From Hymenobacter aerilatus (lineage in GTDB: Bacteria; Bacteroidota; Bacteroidia; Cytophagales; Hymenobacteraceae): a DNA stretch of 64,000 bases. The stretch is taken from positions 372,001 to 436,000 of the forward strand of contig NZ_CP095053.1 of NCBI RefSeq assembly GCF_022921095.1. Direction: 5' to 3'. The notes beneath the pieces were generated by a model, which had not been told where the DNA came from, made no database searches, and saw only the letters and a list, made by a program, of their open reading frames with translations. How positions within the stretch are numbered: position 1 is the first letter of the stretch; each line of letters starts with the position of its first letter. The position numbers were made by a program, and so were the translations under genes. This document shows positions 23,980-33,184 of the stretch, piece after piece.

Positions 23980-24088
23980 GCGGTAAAGGTAGGGAGGCAA
24001 CAGCAGAGACAATGGGAAGGAGTATCATTTCGAGCAGCGGAAGAAATCTTGCATGCTCTATTGGGTCGTTTCACGTACTCTCTCAATC

Positions 24089-24191
24089 TGTCCTGCTGAG
24101 CGGAGGCGAAGCATCCCGCGTGCTACGCTAATCCCAGCTGTCAGGGAGTTACCGGGAGCACGCGAGATGCTTCGACTCCGCTCAGCAGGGC
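24089..24191. repeat. Intergenic inverted repeat, GAAGCATCTC subtype
   Basis: TGTCCTGCTGAGCGGAGGCG then AAGCATCCCGCGTGC pairs with GCACGCGAGATGCTTCGACT then CCGCTCAGCAGG, with several mismatches. It is the same subtype as 2994-3092. Confidence 0.88.
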
Positions 24192-24213
24192 GTTTTGAAG
24201 GGAATTGGACGAA

Positions 24214-24257
24214 CAAAAAAAAGACCGGCGCGGGAGGCTAACCTCTCGCGCCGGTCC
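24214..24257 (-). terminator. Intrinsic terminator after the T9SS gene
   Basis: On the minus strand GACCGGCGCGAGAGG and CCTCCCGCGCCGGTC form a hairpin followed by eight T residues, about 24 bases past the stop codon at 24281. Confidence 0.9.
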
Positions 24258-24280
24258 GGCAGTGAAACATACCCGACGGG

Positions 24281-26602
24281 TTATTGCTTCACAAACTTGC
24301 TTTTCTTGCCCTGCACCTGCACCACGTACAAGCCGCTGGGGAGGTTGGCTACCGATACCGTCGTCGTTTGGTCTTTAAACGAGTGGCTCAGCACACGCTT
24401 ACCCATCATGTCGTACACTTCGGCTACGTGAGCACCGCTACCCAGGCCGCTGATGGTCAGTACATCGGGGGTAGGAACGGGGCTCAGCACCAGAGCAGGC
24501 GCGTTGCCGGCCGGTACTTCGATGGTTACTACGGGCGAGAAGCTTTCGGTGCCGTCGTTGTCGAGCTGACGCAGGCGGTAGGTGGCTTTGCCTTCGGGGG
24601 CATTGGCATCACGGAAGGAGTAGGCATTGCGCTGGCTGGTGCTGCCGTGGCCGGCTACAAAACCCAGCGTAAACCACTGGTCGCCGCCGGTGTTGCGCTG
24701 CACTTCAAAGCCTTTGTTGTTCTTCTCCGAAGCCGTAGCCCAGTTCAGACGAACGGCTGAGCCTTCCAGCTTGCCCGTGAAGGCAACGAGTTCGACGGGT
24801 AGGGGGTTGTTACCGTCGCCGAGGGTAAAGACGCCCGATAGGTTTACTGCAGTGCGAGCGAATACAGTATTTGCCGTTGCATTAACAGCGCCACCGATTC
24901 GCTGGTATGGACCCTGATTAAAAGCAGGAGAGCGGAACAAGGTCAGTTGAGCTTCCGGGATAGTGCGTAACTCGTTGTTCTGCTTATCCCGGTAACCAAA
25001 CGTGAGGTCTACATCTACGTTGTTTTGGTTACCTGCTACGATGCGATATTGACGGCTAATGCTGGTAGGATTACCTGGCTCTTGAGCCGTTACGATCAGA
25101 CCAGTCAAGCGTTGTACGGTAACTTGGCCCGGAAGTGTAGGGGCCGTGGTACCATTTGCACGAATGGTTAGACCAATGTTATTGAAATTATAATCTCGGT
25201 CACTGATGCCAATCTGCTCTGTCGACTCAACAGTACCGAGAACATAGCCGCCGCCTGCTTCATCAGCAGCAGCATCAAGAACTTCGTTTAACTGCGCGCC
25301 CGGGGCATTAACAGTATTACCTGTCAAAATAAGCGAGTTGTTGCCCGTAACAAGCCGAGCACCAGCGCTGAGCGTAATATTGTTGTTAATCGTTAGGTTG
25401 CTAGTCAGTGTTTTATCACCACCAGTGAGAGACAGATTTGCAAGTGTTAAGTTTTTAGCGCGAACAACTTGCGTTTCGTCTCCATCCAAAACAACAGCAC
25501 TGGTTGCAGCAGAGCCAGGAGCAAATGTGCCAAAATCATTGATTGTAAAATCACCAGTGATGCGCAAAGGAGCCGCTTCCTGGTAAAATTTACCACCGTC
25601 AGCTACAGTAAATTTACCGCCTACATTAATAGGTGCCTGCGTATTAGCATATACGCTGACATCTTTGCCGATGTATAGGTTATTGCTGATATTCCAAGTA
25701 GGCGTGCCACTTGAAGTACGGTTGAGTTGTAGGGAATTATTAATGAAAGGGTGGTTCGCAGTGAAGTCGTATACGCTGATTTGACCAAAGTTTGAATTGT
25801 TCTGGTCAGGAGTAGCGTAGCTTTCACGGCTAAACGGGCCGGTGGCTCCGGCTTCTGTGCTGTTTACAGCTCCGTTGTTAGTACTAGAAACAGTATAATA
25901 ACGTACGAACTTAGCATCAGTGCCAATAGGACCCGCTCCATTTCTATTTAAAACAGTTTTAGCGGGAATCTGACCGTATATATACCCGCCATTTAATGTA
26001 GGAGCAGTTACGTAACCTACCATATTGAAAGAGGCAGGCCTTCCGCCCATAATACTCCATGGAATGGAAATCTCGCGCGTACCGTTTGTGCTTTCATTGT
26101 TATAAACTACAGTAATACCTGTTCTGGTATTACCAGTGTTGTTATCACTCACTGGATTATTCCAGCCATTACCACCGTCTGGTTTACGATACTCCTTGTA
26201 ATTTTTACGCAGGAACAGAGCTATATCTGCACGAAAAGGTAGAATACCGCTAGTGCCATCATAATTATTAAAAGCCTTATTCGAACCGTCGGAACTTGAG
26301 CCTCCGTTAACTGGGATAATCGGATTAGTATCTAGATAAATTACGGTTGCCTCTCTCTTGTTAACGTCGTTATTTACATCAGAAATGGCGATATATAGGT
26401 TGGTATCATCCCATGTCATATACCATGTCATATTAGGACGGTCAGAAACATCAGTCTCCTGAGTGTTTTCGTTACCATACTCAGTAGCGTCAGCACTACC
26501 ATTTACGTTAACAGTCCTAAACTGCGCCTTCGCGCTCCCTACTGCCAGCACGAGTAAGAAAAGAGCACTAAAGACCTTTCGGGTTAGATATAAGTGTTTC
26601 AT
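24281..26602 (-). CDS. T9SS-secreted protein with CBM9/DOMON-like N-terminal domain
   Basis: A 773-residue secreted protein. It has a Sec signal peptide (FSALFLLVLAVGSAKAQ) and a C-terminal type A T9SS sorting domain with PVELVAFTGKLEGSAVRLNW, NAYSFRDANAPEGKATYRLRQ, LSPVPTPDVLTISGLG and the final GLYVVQVQGKKSKFVKQ. Residues about 30-230 contain MTWDDTNLYIAISDVN and a VIYLDTNP block, which recall CBM9-like or DOMON beta-sandwich domains that bind carbohydrates; this is an inference. The middle is a beta-rich, Asn/Thr-rich repeat region. The N-terminal two thirds of the gene are much richer in A and T than the sorting domain, which suggests a composite origin. Substrate unknown. Confidence 0.88.
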   Translation of the reverse strand: MKHLYLTRKVFSALFLLVLAVGSAKAQFRTVNVNGSADATEYGNENTQETDVSDRPNMTWYMTWDDTNLYIAISDVNNDVNKREATVIYLDTNPIIPVNGGSSSDGSNKAFNNYDGTSGILPFRADIALFLRKNYKEYRKPDGGNGWNNPVSDNNTGNTRTGITVVYNNESTNGTREISIPWSIMGGRPASFNMVGYVTAPTLNGGYIYGQIPAKTVLNRNGAGPIGTDAKFVRYYTVSSTNNGAVNSTEAGATGPFSRESYATPDQNNSNFGQISVYDFTANHPFINNSLQLNRTSSGTPTWNISNNLYIGKDVSVYANTQAPINVGGKFTVADGGKFYQEAAPLRITGDFTINDFGTFAPGSAATSAVVLDGDETQVVRAKNLTLANLSLTGGDKTLTSNLTINNNITLSAGARLVTGNNSLILTGNTVNAPGAQLNEVLDAAADEAGGGYVLGTVESTEQIGISDRDYNFNNIGLTIRANGTTAPTLPGQVTVQRLTGLIVTAQEPGNPTSISRQYRIVAGNQNNVDVDLTFGYRDKQNNELRTIPEAQLTLFRSPAFNQGPYQRIGGAVNATANTVFARTAVNLSGVFTLGDGNNPLPVELVAFTGKLEGSAVRLNWATASEKNNKGFEVQRNTGGDQWFTLGFVAGHGSTSQRNAYSFRDANAPEGKATYRLRQLDNDGTESFSPVVTIEVPAGNAPALVLSPVPTPDVLTISGLGSGAHVAEVYDMMGKRVLSHSFKDQTTTVSVANLPSGLYVVQVQGKKSKFVKQ

Positions 26603-27008
26603 TTTGAGAAGGTGGAATAGAAGAATTCTGTCACAAATTTAACGTATAGATGAAAAAATTGTGTTAAATAAATCTTATATTTAACAAAAACAGGATTTAG
26701 TTATATAATAGAGAATGTGTTCTATCCTATATAGAGTTTCTCGTTATAGGACGCTCGTCTGAGTTAAATCCTGTATAGGGCCATTATTGGAATATGACGC
26801 GTTATGGGAGACAACAAAAAAGTCTATTACGCTTGTTATTTTTTGTGCTCTTGGATAGCGTAGGGAAGCCTGATTTTAGAAATATTCCCTTCAAAAATTA
26901 TAATTGAATTATTTGAGTAGTGATGATGAGATGCAACCTTTTGGCATTGTTCGAGTGGTGGTTATAGCAGGCTGTTGTAAATATTTGTATCAGAGAACGA
27001 TAAGAGCA
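26603..27008. other. AT-rich intergenic stretch without a gene
   Basis: About 400 bases, clearly richer in A and T than the surroundings. I find no convincing reading frame or structured RNA. The left end carries the promoter of the T9SS gene (-7 element at 26634-26641). The right end carries the terminator of the subtilase gene. The middle is unexplained. Confidence 0.6.
26634..26641 (-). promoter_or_regulatory. Consensus -7 element (TAAATTTG) of the T9SS gene
   Basis: Read on the minus strand this is TAAATTTG, an exact TAnnTTTG match, 31 bases before ATG 26602, giving a leader of about 25 bases. A T-rich block lies upstream where the -33 element would be. Confidence 0.5.
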
Positions 27009-27056
27009 TAAAAGAAGCGGCGCGGCAGCTACCAAACTGGTAGCTGCCGCGCCGCT
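27009..27056 (-). terminator. Intrinsic terminator after the subtilase gene
   Basis: A perfect 19-base stem (AGCGGCGCGGCAGCTACCA and complement, loop AAC) followed on the minus strand by TCTTTT, about 22 bases past the stop codon at 27079. Confidence 0.88.
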
Positions 27057-27078
27057 TGCGCTGTGGTTTGCAAAAAGG

Positions 27079-28704
27079 CTACTGCACCTGCTGCGCCATT
27101 TGCACGGCCTTGTAGAGGTTCACTAAACCACCCGTGTTCGATAGCTCGGCAAAGTCGATGGTGGTTTTGCCGCCGGGCTTCAGCACCTTGGTATGCAAAG
27201 GCGTAGCCGACTCGCGGATAATGCGTTTCAGATCTTCGGGGCTAAGCTTGGGGAAATAGGCTTTCAACACCGCCGCCATACCGGCTACCATGGGGCCAGC
27301 CATACTGGTGCCGCTCTCGTTGCCGTAGGTATTGTTGGGAAGGGTAGAGTAGATCTGCACGCCGGGCGCAAATACGTCTACGTTTTTCTTGCCGTAGTTT
27401 GAAAAATCGGCTACCAGCTCCTGGTTGTTGGTACGCGATGCGGCGCCTACCGTAATCATGTTCGGGATGGTCTTGCCATTCAGGAACACCGGCGACGGGT
27501 ACTGCTTCTTGGTGTCGATATCGATGGACTCGTTGCCGGCCGAGTGCACCAGCAGCACGCCCTTGGTATCGGCGTAGCGGATAGCTTCCTCCACGGCCTC
27601 GCGGTGAGGCGAGAAGTACTTGCCGAAGCTCATATTGATGATCTGCGCCCCGTTATCCACGGCGTAGCGGATGGCGTTGGCCACGTCTTTGTCGCGCTCG
27701 TCGCCGTTGGGTACAGCCCGCACCGCCATAATGCGTACGGGTAGGCCCGCCACGCCCATGATGCCTACGTTATTGGTTCGGTCGCCGGCAATGATGCCTG
27801 CCACGTGCGTGCCGTGGGTAGGGTCGGGGCCGGTCACGTCGGCGTTGCCGTAGAAGCGTTGCTTGAGGTTGTCGGGGTCGTCGCCCACAATGCCGCGGGG
27901 GGTGTACTTGAGGTCGAGCGAGTACTCCACCAGGTTTTTGGTCTGGTCGTAGGCGCGCTTCATGTCGTCCAGCACCGATTCCAGATCAGCATAGCCCCCG
28001 GCCTTCAGGTTCTGGTAAAACAGCTGGCTGATCTTGCGCAGGTCGGCATTATCGGTAGGCGGGTTGCGCAGGGTAGCCGTGTCCAGGCGCGACACGCCTA
28101 GAGCCTGCTTCATCTGGTCGGCAATGGCCTGAGTCTGCGGATATGTGTCCTTCACTTGGTCGTAGTGCTCGTTGTCTTCCCGGTAGTGCGTCTGGTACGA
28201 CTTCTTCACCTGCTGATACAAGTCGAACTCCGCACGCTTGGCGGCCGGCACCTGGTTGCGGGTTTTGCCCTGGTAGAGCGGCTCCAGACGGGCCAGCATG
28301 CGCGTATCCTCGTAGGCTTCCACATCGATGTTGCGGCCGTCCTGCCCCCCGATAAAGTTCCAGCCATACACGTCGTCGATGTAGCCGTTGCCGTCGTCGT
28401 CTTTGCCGTTGCCAGCAATTTCCTTGGGGTTGCGCCACATCACCCCGCGCAGGTCTACGTGAGCCGTGTCCACGCCGCCGTCAATCACGGCCACGGTAAC
28501 GGGGGTAGCAGTGCGGCCTTTCAGGAGCTCCTGGTAGGTGCGCTCGGCGCTCAGGCCCATCACGCCATTGTTCTGCTGCGGGTCGAGCAGGTGCCACTGG
28601 GTAGGCTGAGCATCTGAGGACGAAGGAGTAGTTTGCGCGGCGGCAGCCAGAGGCAGTAGCAGCGCTACCAGGCCAGCCTGGTAGGAAAAGGGGAAAAAGC
28701 GCAT
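27079..28704 (-). CDS. Exported subtilisin-like serine peptidase (S8 family)
   Basis: A 541-residue secreted protease. After a signal peptide (LVALLLPLAAAAQ) the catalytic triad is D75 (VAVIDGGVD), H297 (THGTHVAG) and S467 (GTSMAGP), with the oxyanion Asn N391 (SAGNES). The gap of over 200 residues between Asp and His is far longer than in subtilisin (about 30), because of an inserted helical, charged region around 120-270 (EPLYQGKTRN, QVPAAKRAEFDLYQQVKKSY, QMKQALGV). DDDGNGYIDDVYGWNF directly after the Asp is typical of bacterial S8 enzymes and may bind calcium. No T9SS domain is visible, so it is probably periplasmic. ATG 28704 starts the signal. Confidence 0.94.
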   Translation of the reverse strand: MRFFPFSYQAGLVALLLPLAAAAQTTPSSSDAQPTQWHLLDPQQNNGVMGLSAERTYQELLKGRTATPVTVAVIDGGVDTAHVDLRGVMWRNPKEIAGNGKDDDGNGYIDDVYGWNFIGGQDGRNIDVEAYEDTRMLARLEPLYQGKTRNQVPAAKRAEFDLYQQVKKSYQTHYREDNEHYDQVKDTYPQTQAIADQMKQALGVSRLDTATLRNPPTDNADLRKISQLFYQNLKAGGYADLESVLDDMKRAYDQTKNLVEYSLDLKYTPRGIVGDDPDNLKQRFYGNADVTGPDPTHGTHVAGIIAGDRTNNVGIMGVAGLPVRIMAVRAVPNGDERDKDVANAIRYAVDNGAQIINMSFGKYFSPHREAVEEAIRYADTKGVLLVHSAGNESIDIDTKKQYPSPVFLNGKTIPNMITVGAASRTNNQELVADFSNYGKKNVDVFAPGVQIYSTLPNNTYGNESGTSMAGPMVAGMAAVLKAYFPKLSPEDLKRIIRESATPLHTKVLKPGGKTTIDFAELSNTGGLVNLYKAVQMAQQVQ

Positions 28705-29127
28705 CAGAGAAAGTTAAAAAGACAAAGAGGCGGGTAGTAACACAGTTGCCGATTGTAGATGCTGTGCCTAACACAACGCAACAGCAAGCTGGTTCTTGCC
28801 CGCAGTACAAGATTCAGAAAAATCCCGCTTAGTTACACCGTTTTGGGTTGGCCGCGCCGGTAAGCTGTGCAGAATGAAGTCGTACAACTGCTAAAAGCTA
28901 TTTTTTACGTGTCATTATTCGTTGAAAAAATAGAAAGGTAAGCGAGTAAAGAATTGTATTTATAGAGTATAAGGTTATAAGCGACGACTATCCGACTGCG
29001 TAAATTAAAATTGTGTATATAAAGTGTTACAATCGGCTAAAAATCGGCAAAAAGCGTTTACAGTAGCGCTATTTTGATGTGGCACTATTCTTTATGCTCC
29101 TATTCCTGACGCCAAATCACCTCAGGA
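28705..29127. other. AT-rich intergenic stretch without a gene
   Basis: This 423-base region separates two divergent genes. It must hold two promoters. On the plus strand a TATTTTG at 29071-29077 lies about 50 bases before the start at 29128 and is a one-base-short -7 element. I see no gene, RNA or repeat. Confidence 0.55.
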
Positions 29128-31026
29128 ATGCAAATACGTTTACTACTTTTTTTATTTCTGTTGCTATCCGCCAGCCAGCAAGCGGCTGCAACCACGTATT
29201 ACGTCCGTATTGCGGGCGATGATGCGCAGGCAGGTACTACCCCGGCTACTGCCTGGCGCAGCATTGCGCGGGTGAATGCCGCCCCGCTACGACCCGGTGA
29301 CCAGGTATTGTTTGAGGGGGAGCAGACTTTTGTAGGCGGCTTGCAGCTGAAAGGCAATACCCAGGGCACATCCACTCAACCTATTGCATTTGGCTCGTTT
29401 GGTCGGGGGTGGGCTACCATCAGCAGCGGTGGCACTGTTGGCTTATTAGCTCGCAATGTGGGCGGTATCGAGTTGCGCCGCCTGTATTTTGCCGGCTCGG
29501 GGCGATTGAATAATAAAAGCGCCGGCGTCGTATTCGTGCTGGACTCGGCTGCCACGCAGCTCCCGCGCCTAGTGCTGGATAGTGTGGATGTAAGCGGTTA
29601 TCAGCAGGCCGGCGTGACGATCAGCAGCCTGCGGGCAGGCAGCGGCTACTCCGATGTGCGCATTACCAACAGCCGCGTGCACGACAACGGCGAGGCCGGC
29701 ATCAACTCCTACGGCCCGGCCGCGGCCACGCACCGCAACTGGTACGTGGCGCACTGCCAGCTGTACAACAACACCGGCCGCCTCGACCTGAAACAAACCC
29801 GCACCGGCTACGGCCTGCTGCTGGCTCACGTAACAGGTGCCGTGGTAGAGCAGTGCGAGGCCTACAACAACGGCCGCCTGAACGCCTACCCCGCGGCTGG
29901 CCCGGCAGGCATTGGGGCCTGGCGCTGCACCAACCTTACGGTGCAACAGTGTCAGTCGTACAGCAACCGCTCGGGTACGGTGCGGGGCGGAGGCTTTGCG
30001 CTGGAAGGTGGCTGCGCTACCACCGTGCTGCAATACAACTATGCTCACGACAACGAAGGCCCCGGCTACGCCATCAGTCAGCCTGATACGATGACGGCTC
30101 CCAGCACCAACCTGACGGTGCGCTATAACATCAGCGACAATGACGCACGCCGCGCCAACCAAGGTGCCCTGGCGGTGCTGGCGCCGGCCTCGGCAGAGCA
30201 GATGCAGCGTATCAGCCTGCACAACAACACGGTGCTGGTAACAAAGCCCGCCAACAATTCAGCACCCGTGGCGGTGCAGCTCGGTGGTGGCGCGGCCAGC
30301 GGGGTAGCGCTGCGCAACAATCTGCTCCAAACCACCGACGGTCTGACGTTGGTAGACGCTACCTTGACCAACGGCGTACGCTTGGAAGGCAACTGCTATT
30401 GGAGTGCTGGCGGCGCTTTTGTGCTGCGCTGGGGCACTACCATCTACGCCTCGCTACCCACCTGGCGGCAGGCTACCACCCAGGAGCAACTGGGCGACCG
30501 GCCCTGCGGCCTGAGCCTCAACCCCCAATTGCGCACTGCCAGCCAGAGCGACGCGACGACGACCACCCCAACGGCCGCTGCCACGGCTGCCAGCAACGAC
30601 TACCGCCTGGCGCCCACCTCAGCGCTGGTAGGGGCCGCCCTGAATCTGTGGGATGAGTTCCGGCAGGAGGTAGGGCCACGTGACTACTTCGGCCTGGCCA
30701 CGCCTACAGCGGGTGTGCGGGGAAATATCGGAGCATCGGAAAGCCCATCCGTGACGCTGCCTACGGCTACGCCTGCTGTTGTATCGGGCCCATGGTGTGC
30801 GGCTTACCCTACTCGCACCCACGAGCTGGTGCGCGTGGTGCTGACCAATACGCCTACCACCGACGTTGCCATTCGTCTCTACGACATGCAGGGCCGCACC
30901 TGCTTGACGCGCACGCTGCAGGGCCGTGAAACAGAAGTGCCTGTGGCTGGTCTGGCCAGCGGCGTGTACGTACTGCGGGTAGAAGCCGCTGCCCAGCATT
31001 ATCAGCAGCGTATTGTGGTGGAATAA
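29128..31026 (+). CDS. T9SS-secreted right-handed beta-helix protein
   Basis: A 632-residue exported protein. A signal peptide (LLLFLFLLLSASQQAAA) precedes TTYYVRIAGDDAQAGTTPAT, the typical opening of secreted pectate-lyase-like proteins. The body consists of repeated beta-helix turns with N-rich corners (ITNSRVHDNGEAGINSYG, VEQCEAYNNGR, LQYNYAHDNEGPGY, ISLHNNTVLVT). The last 80 residues are a T9SS type A sorting domain (VAIRLYDMQGRTCLTRTL, VAGLASGVYVLRVEA). It could bind or cleave a polysaccharide, but no catalytic residues can be assigned. It starts at ATG 29128 and stands alone before a repeat. Confidence 0.88.
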   Translation: MQIRLLLFLFLLLSASQQAAATTYYVRIAGDDAQAGTTPATAWRSIARVNAAPLRPGDQVLFEGEQTFVGGLQLKGNTQGTSTQPIAFGSFGRGWATISSGGTVGLLARNVGGIELRRLYFAGSGRLNNKSAGVVFVLDSAATQLPRLVLDSVDVSGYQQAGVTISSLRAGSGYSDVRITNSRVHDNGEAGINSYGPAAATHRNWYVAHCQLYNNTGRLDLKQTRTGYGLLLAHVTGAVVEQCEAYNNGRLNAYPAAGPAGIGAWRCTNLTVQQCQSYSNRSGTVRGGGFALEGGCATTVLQYNYAHDNEGPGYAISQPDTMTAPSTNLTVRYNISDNDARRANQGALAVLAPASAEQMQRISLHNNTVLVTKPANNSAPVAVQLGGGAASGVALRNNLLQTTDGLTLVDATLTNGVRLEGNCYWSAGGAFVLRWGTTIYASLPTWRQATTQEQLGDRPCGLSLNPQLRTASQSDATTTTPTAAATAASNDYRLAPTSALVGAALNLWDEFRQEVGPRDYFGLATPTAGVRGNIGASESPSVTLPTATPAVVSGPWCAAYPTRTHELVRVVLTNTPTTDVAIRLYDMQGRTCLTRTLQGRETEVPVAGLASGVYVLRVEAAAQHYQQRIVVE

Positions 31027-31044
31027 GGTACTTATTAGTTATCG

Positions 31045-31164
31045 GTAAAAAGCACTTGTCATCCTGAGCTTGCGAAGGACCTTATGCTAGTTGAACGCCA
31101 ACTGTACGGTTCGCTCAACTAGCATAAGGTCCTTCGCAAGCTCAGGATGACAAGTGCTTTTTAC
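31045..31164. repeat. Intergenic inverted repeat with very long arms
   Basis: Arms of about 53 bases pair with one or two mismatches, from GTAAAAAGCACTTGTCATCC to GGATGACAAGTGCTTTTTAC. The inner part CCTTATGCTAGTTGAACG is unlike the CACG version in other copies. It lies between two genes on the plus strand and ends with a T run after the right arm (GTGCTTTTTA), so it may terminate the beta-helix gene. Confidence 0.93.
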
Positions 31165-31182
31165 GGACCACTTCACAACTCG

Positions 31183-31190
31183 TAACTTGC
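31183..31190 (+). promoter_or_regulatory. Possible -7 element (TAACTTGC) for the GHL10 gene
   Basis: TAACTTGC lies 36 bases before the start at 31219. It is identical to the element before the ACBP gene. Confidence 0.3.
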
Positions 31191-31218
31191 GCGCTTATCC
31201 GATTTTAGAAGCGTGCAA

Positions 31219-32982
31219 ATGATGCGAGTAGTAGCTGCCGGCTGCCGATGGGGTGCGGGTGTACTGATGTTATTGTGGTTGTTGGGAAATGGTGCCGTGC
31301 AAGCCCAGGACGCGCCGCCCAAGCGGGAGTTGCGGGGCGTGTGGATTGCCTCAGTGGCCAACATCGACTGGCCCAGCCGGCCCGGCCTCACCGCCGATCA
31401 GCAGCGCAACGAGTACCGTCGGATGCTGGACCAGCAGCAGCGCACGGGTATCAATGCCGTGTTTGTGCAGGTGCGGCCCGCCGCCGATGCCTTCTACCGG
31501 AGTGGTCTGGAACCCTGGAGTAAGTGGCTGACGGGCCAGCAAGGCAAAGATCCCGGCTACGATCCGCTCCCGTTTTTGATTGACGAGGCGCATAAGCGCG
31601 GCATGGAGTTTCATGCGTGGTTTAATCCCTACCGTGCCTCGCAAGATACGCTCACGCGGCGCCTGGCCGCTACCCATGCCTACCGCCAGCACCCCGAATG
31701 GTTTTTGCGCTACGGCGGCAAGCTGCTATTCAATCCCGGCTTGCCAGAAGTGCGCCAGCGCATTACGGAGGTGATTCTGGACGTAGTGCGTCGCTACGAC
31801 ATCGATGGCGTGCATTTCGACGACTATTTCTATCCCTACCCCGAAGCCGGCCAGGTAGTGCACGATGAAGCCGCTTTCGCTCAGTTCAACCCCGACCGCC
31901 TCGCACTGGCCGACTGGCGCCGGCAAAATGTGAACCTGCTGATTGAAAAGCTGAGCCGCGAGATTCACGCTACCAAGCGCTGGGTGAAGTTCGGCGTTTC
32001 GCCGTTTGGGGTCTGGATGAATCGCTCGGCTCATCCCGAAGGCTCCGACACGCGGGCCGGTCAGCCTACCTATGCCAACCTGTATGCTGACACGCGCCTG
32101 TGGCTACAGCGCGGCTGGATCGATTACATTGTACCACAGCTGTATTGGAGCAGCAACTTCCGGCTGGCGCCCTACCCGGTGCTAGTGGAGTGGTGGAGCC
32201 GCAACCACTTTGGGCGCCATCTTTATGTTGGACAGGCACCTTACCGGATGCTGGAAAACACCAAAGGCGATACCACCTGGCGTAATCCCCGCGAACTGAT
32301 GCGTCAGATTCGTCTCAATCGCAGCTACCCTACGGAGGTAAGCGGCAGCGTATTTTTTAGCTCGAAATCATTGCTGGCCAACCCGCTGCACGTCACAGAC
32401 TCGTTGCGGCAAAACGTATTTCGCTATCCGGCGCTGGTGCCCGCCATGCCCTGGCTGGACGCGGTGCCGCCCCGCCCGGCTCAGCAGCTGGTGCTGGTGC
32501 GCACGCCCCCGGCCGTGACGCTCACCTGGCAGCCCGGCCCCACCGCCGCCGATGGCGATGATGCCCGTTACTTTGTGGTGTACCGCTTCGCGGAGGGCGA
32601 AACCCCCTCGCCCGACGACCCCCGCCACATTCTGGCTCTGGTGCCACGTACCGCCTACGCGCCTACCCTGATTGATACCACGGCCCTGGCCGGCCAGGAA
32701 TACGCCTACTATGTGACGGCCGTAGACCGCCTCCACAATGAAAGCGCCCCCGTGCACGTGGTGACCAGAAAAGGCGAAATTCTGGTAGCGCAAGCTCCCC
32801 GTCCAGCTGCCCTACCCTCGGGGCCTGTACCCGTTCCTGCACCACCTACTCCCGCGCAGCCTACCCCCAAGCCGGCTACTGACGTGAAAGTGAAAACCAA
32901 AACCGAAGCCGGTACCATCAAGAAGAAAACCAAGCTGAAAAAGCGGCGCAAAGGTTTCTTCGGGCGGTTGTTTGGGGGATGA
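31219..32982 (+). CDS. GHL10/DUF187-type glycosyl hydrolase, exported
   Basis: A 587-residue secreted protein of the glycosyl-hydrolase-like 10 family. After a signal peptide (AGVLMLLWLLGNGAVQAQ) the TIM-barrel domain starts with KRELRGVWIASVANIDWPS, then TGINAVFVQVRPAADAFY, GMEFHAWFNPYRA, YDIDGVHFDDYFYPYP (the acidic active-site region), FGVSPFGVWMN and DYIVPQLYWS. A fibronectin type III-like segment follows (about 435-520: PAVTLTWQPGP, EYAYYVTAVDRLHNES), and the tail is Pro-rich and then strongly basic (KKKTKLKKRRKGFFGRLFGG). Family members act on cell-wall or other glycans; the substrate here is unknown. GTG 31213 is an alternative start two codons earlier. Confidence 0.9.
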   Translation: MMRVVAAGCRWGAGVLMLLWLLGNGAVQAQDAPPKRELRGVWIASVANIDWPSRPGLTADQQRNEYRRMLDQQQRTGINAVFVQVRPAADAFYRSGLEPWSKWLTGQQGKDPGYDPLPFLIDEAHKRGMEFHAWFNPYRASQDTLTRRLAATHAYRQHPEWFLRYGGKLLFNPGLPEVRQRITEVILDVVRRYDIDGVHFDDYFYPYPEAGQVVHDEAAFAQFNPDRLALADWRRQNVNLLIEKLSREIHATKRWVKFGVSPFGVWMNRSAHPEGSDTRAGQPTYANLYADTRLWLQRGWIDYIVPQLYWSSNFRLAPYPVLVEWWSRNHFGRHLYVGQAPYRMLENTKGDTTWRNPRELMRQIRLNRSYPTEVSGSVFFSSKSLLANPLHVTDSLRQNVFRYPALVPAMPWLDAVPPRPAQQLVLVRTPPAVTLTWQPGPTAADGDDARYFVVYRFAEGETPSPDDPRHILALVPRTAYAPTLIDTTALAGQEYAYYVTAVDRLHNESAPVHVVTRKGEILVAQAPRPAALPSGPVPVPAPPTPAQPTPKPATDVKVKTKTEAGTIKKKTKLKKRRKGFFGRLFGG

Positions 32983-33028
32983 GAAAGAGTGAGGTGGTGA
33001 AATAGCAAAATGGTGAAAGGGTGAAGTA

Positions 33029-33151
33029 GAAAAGCAGGTGTCATCCTGAGCGCAGTGAAGGACCTTCTCACAGCAGAACGATACTCGTAACAACGACTCG
33101 TTTTCACGTGAGAAGGTCCTTCGCTGCGCTCAGGATGACATACGCTTTTCA
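33029..33151. repeat. Intergenic inverted repeat, GTCATCCTGAG subtype
   Basis: AGGTGTCATCCTGAGCGCAG then TGAAGGACCTTCTCAC pairs with GTGAGAAGGTCCTTCGCTGC then GCTCAGGATGACA. The loop contains GAACGATACTCGTAACAACG and ACTCGTT, an inner hairpin shared by several copies. GTGAAAGGGTGAAG lies on the left and CTTCACAAACTCACCCTTTC on the right. It separates convergent genes. Confidence 0.92.
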
Positions 33152-33184
33152 CTCACAACTTCACAAACTCACCCTTTCACCAGC

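Larger units (their letters stand above)
23980..24280. other. Intergenic stretch: repeat and terminator
   Basis: No gene is seen. The stretch holds the GAAGCATCTC-type repeat at 24089-24191 and the terminator of the T9SS gene at 24214-24257. The MOSC promoter should lie near 23985-24060, but no good -7 element is visible. Confidence 0.7.

Noticed and set aside
24281-26602. Glycosidase activity for the N-terminal domain of the T9SS protein
   Set aside because: The domain recalls CBM9/DOMON-like binding modules only; no catalytic residues were found.
26603-27008. A small gene or regulatory RNA in the AT-rich gap
   Set aside because: No frame of useful length and no clear hairpin apart from the subtilase terminator; the AT content alone is not evidence.
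32709-33152. A minus-strand frame starting with CHPERSEG-type sequence
   Set aside because: This peptide type is the known spurious translation of the GTCATCCTGAG repeat, and the frame overlaps the end of a real gene.
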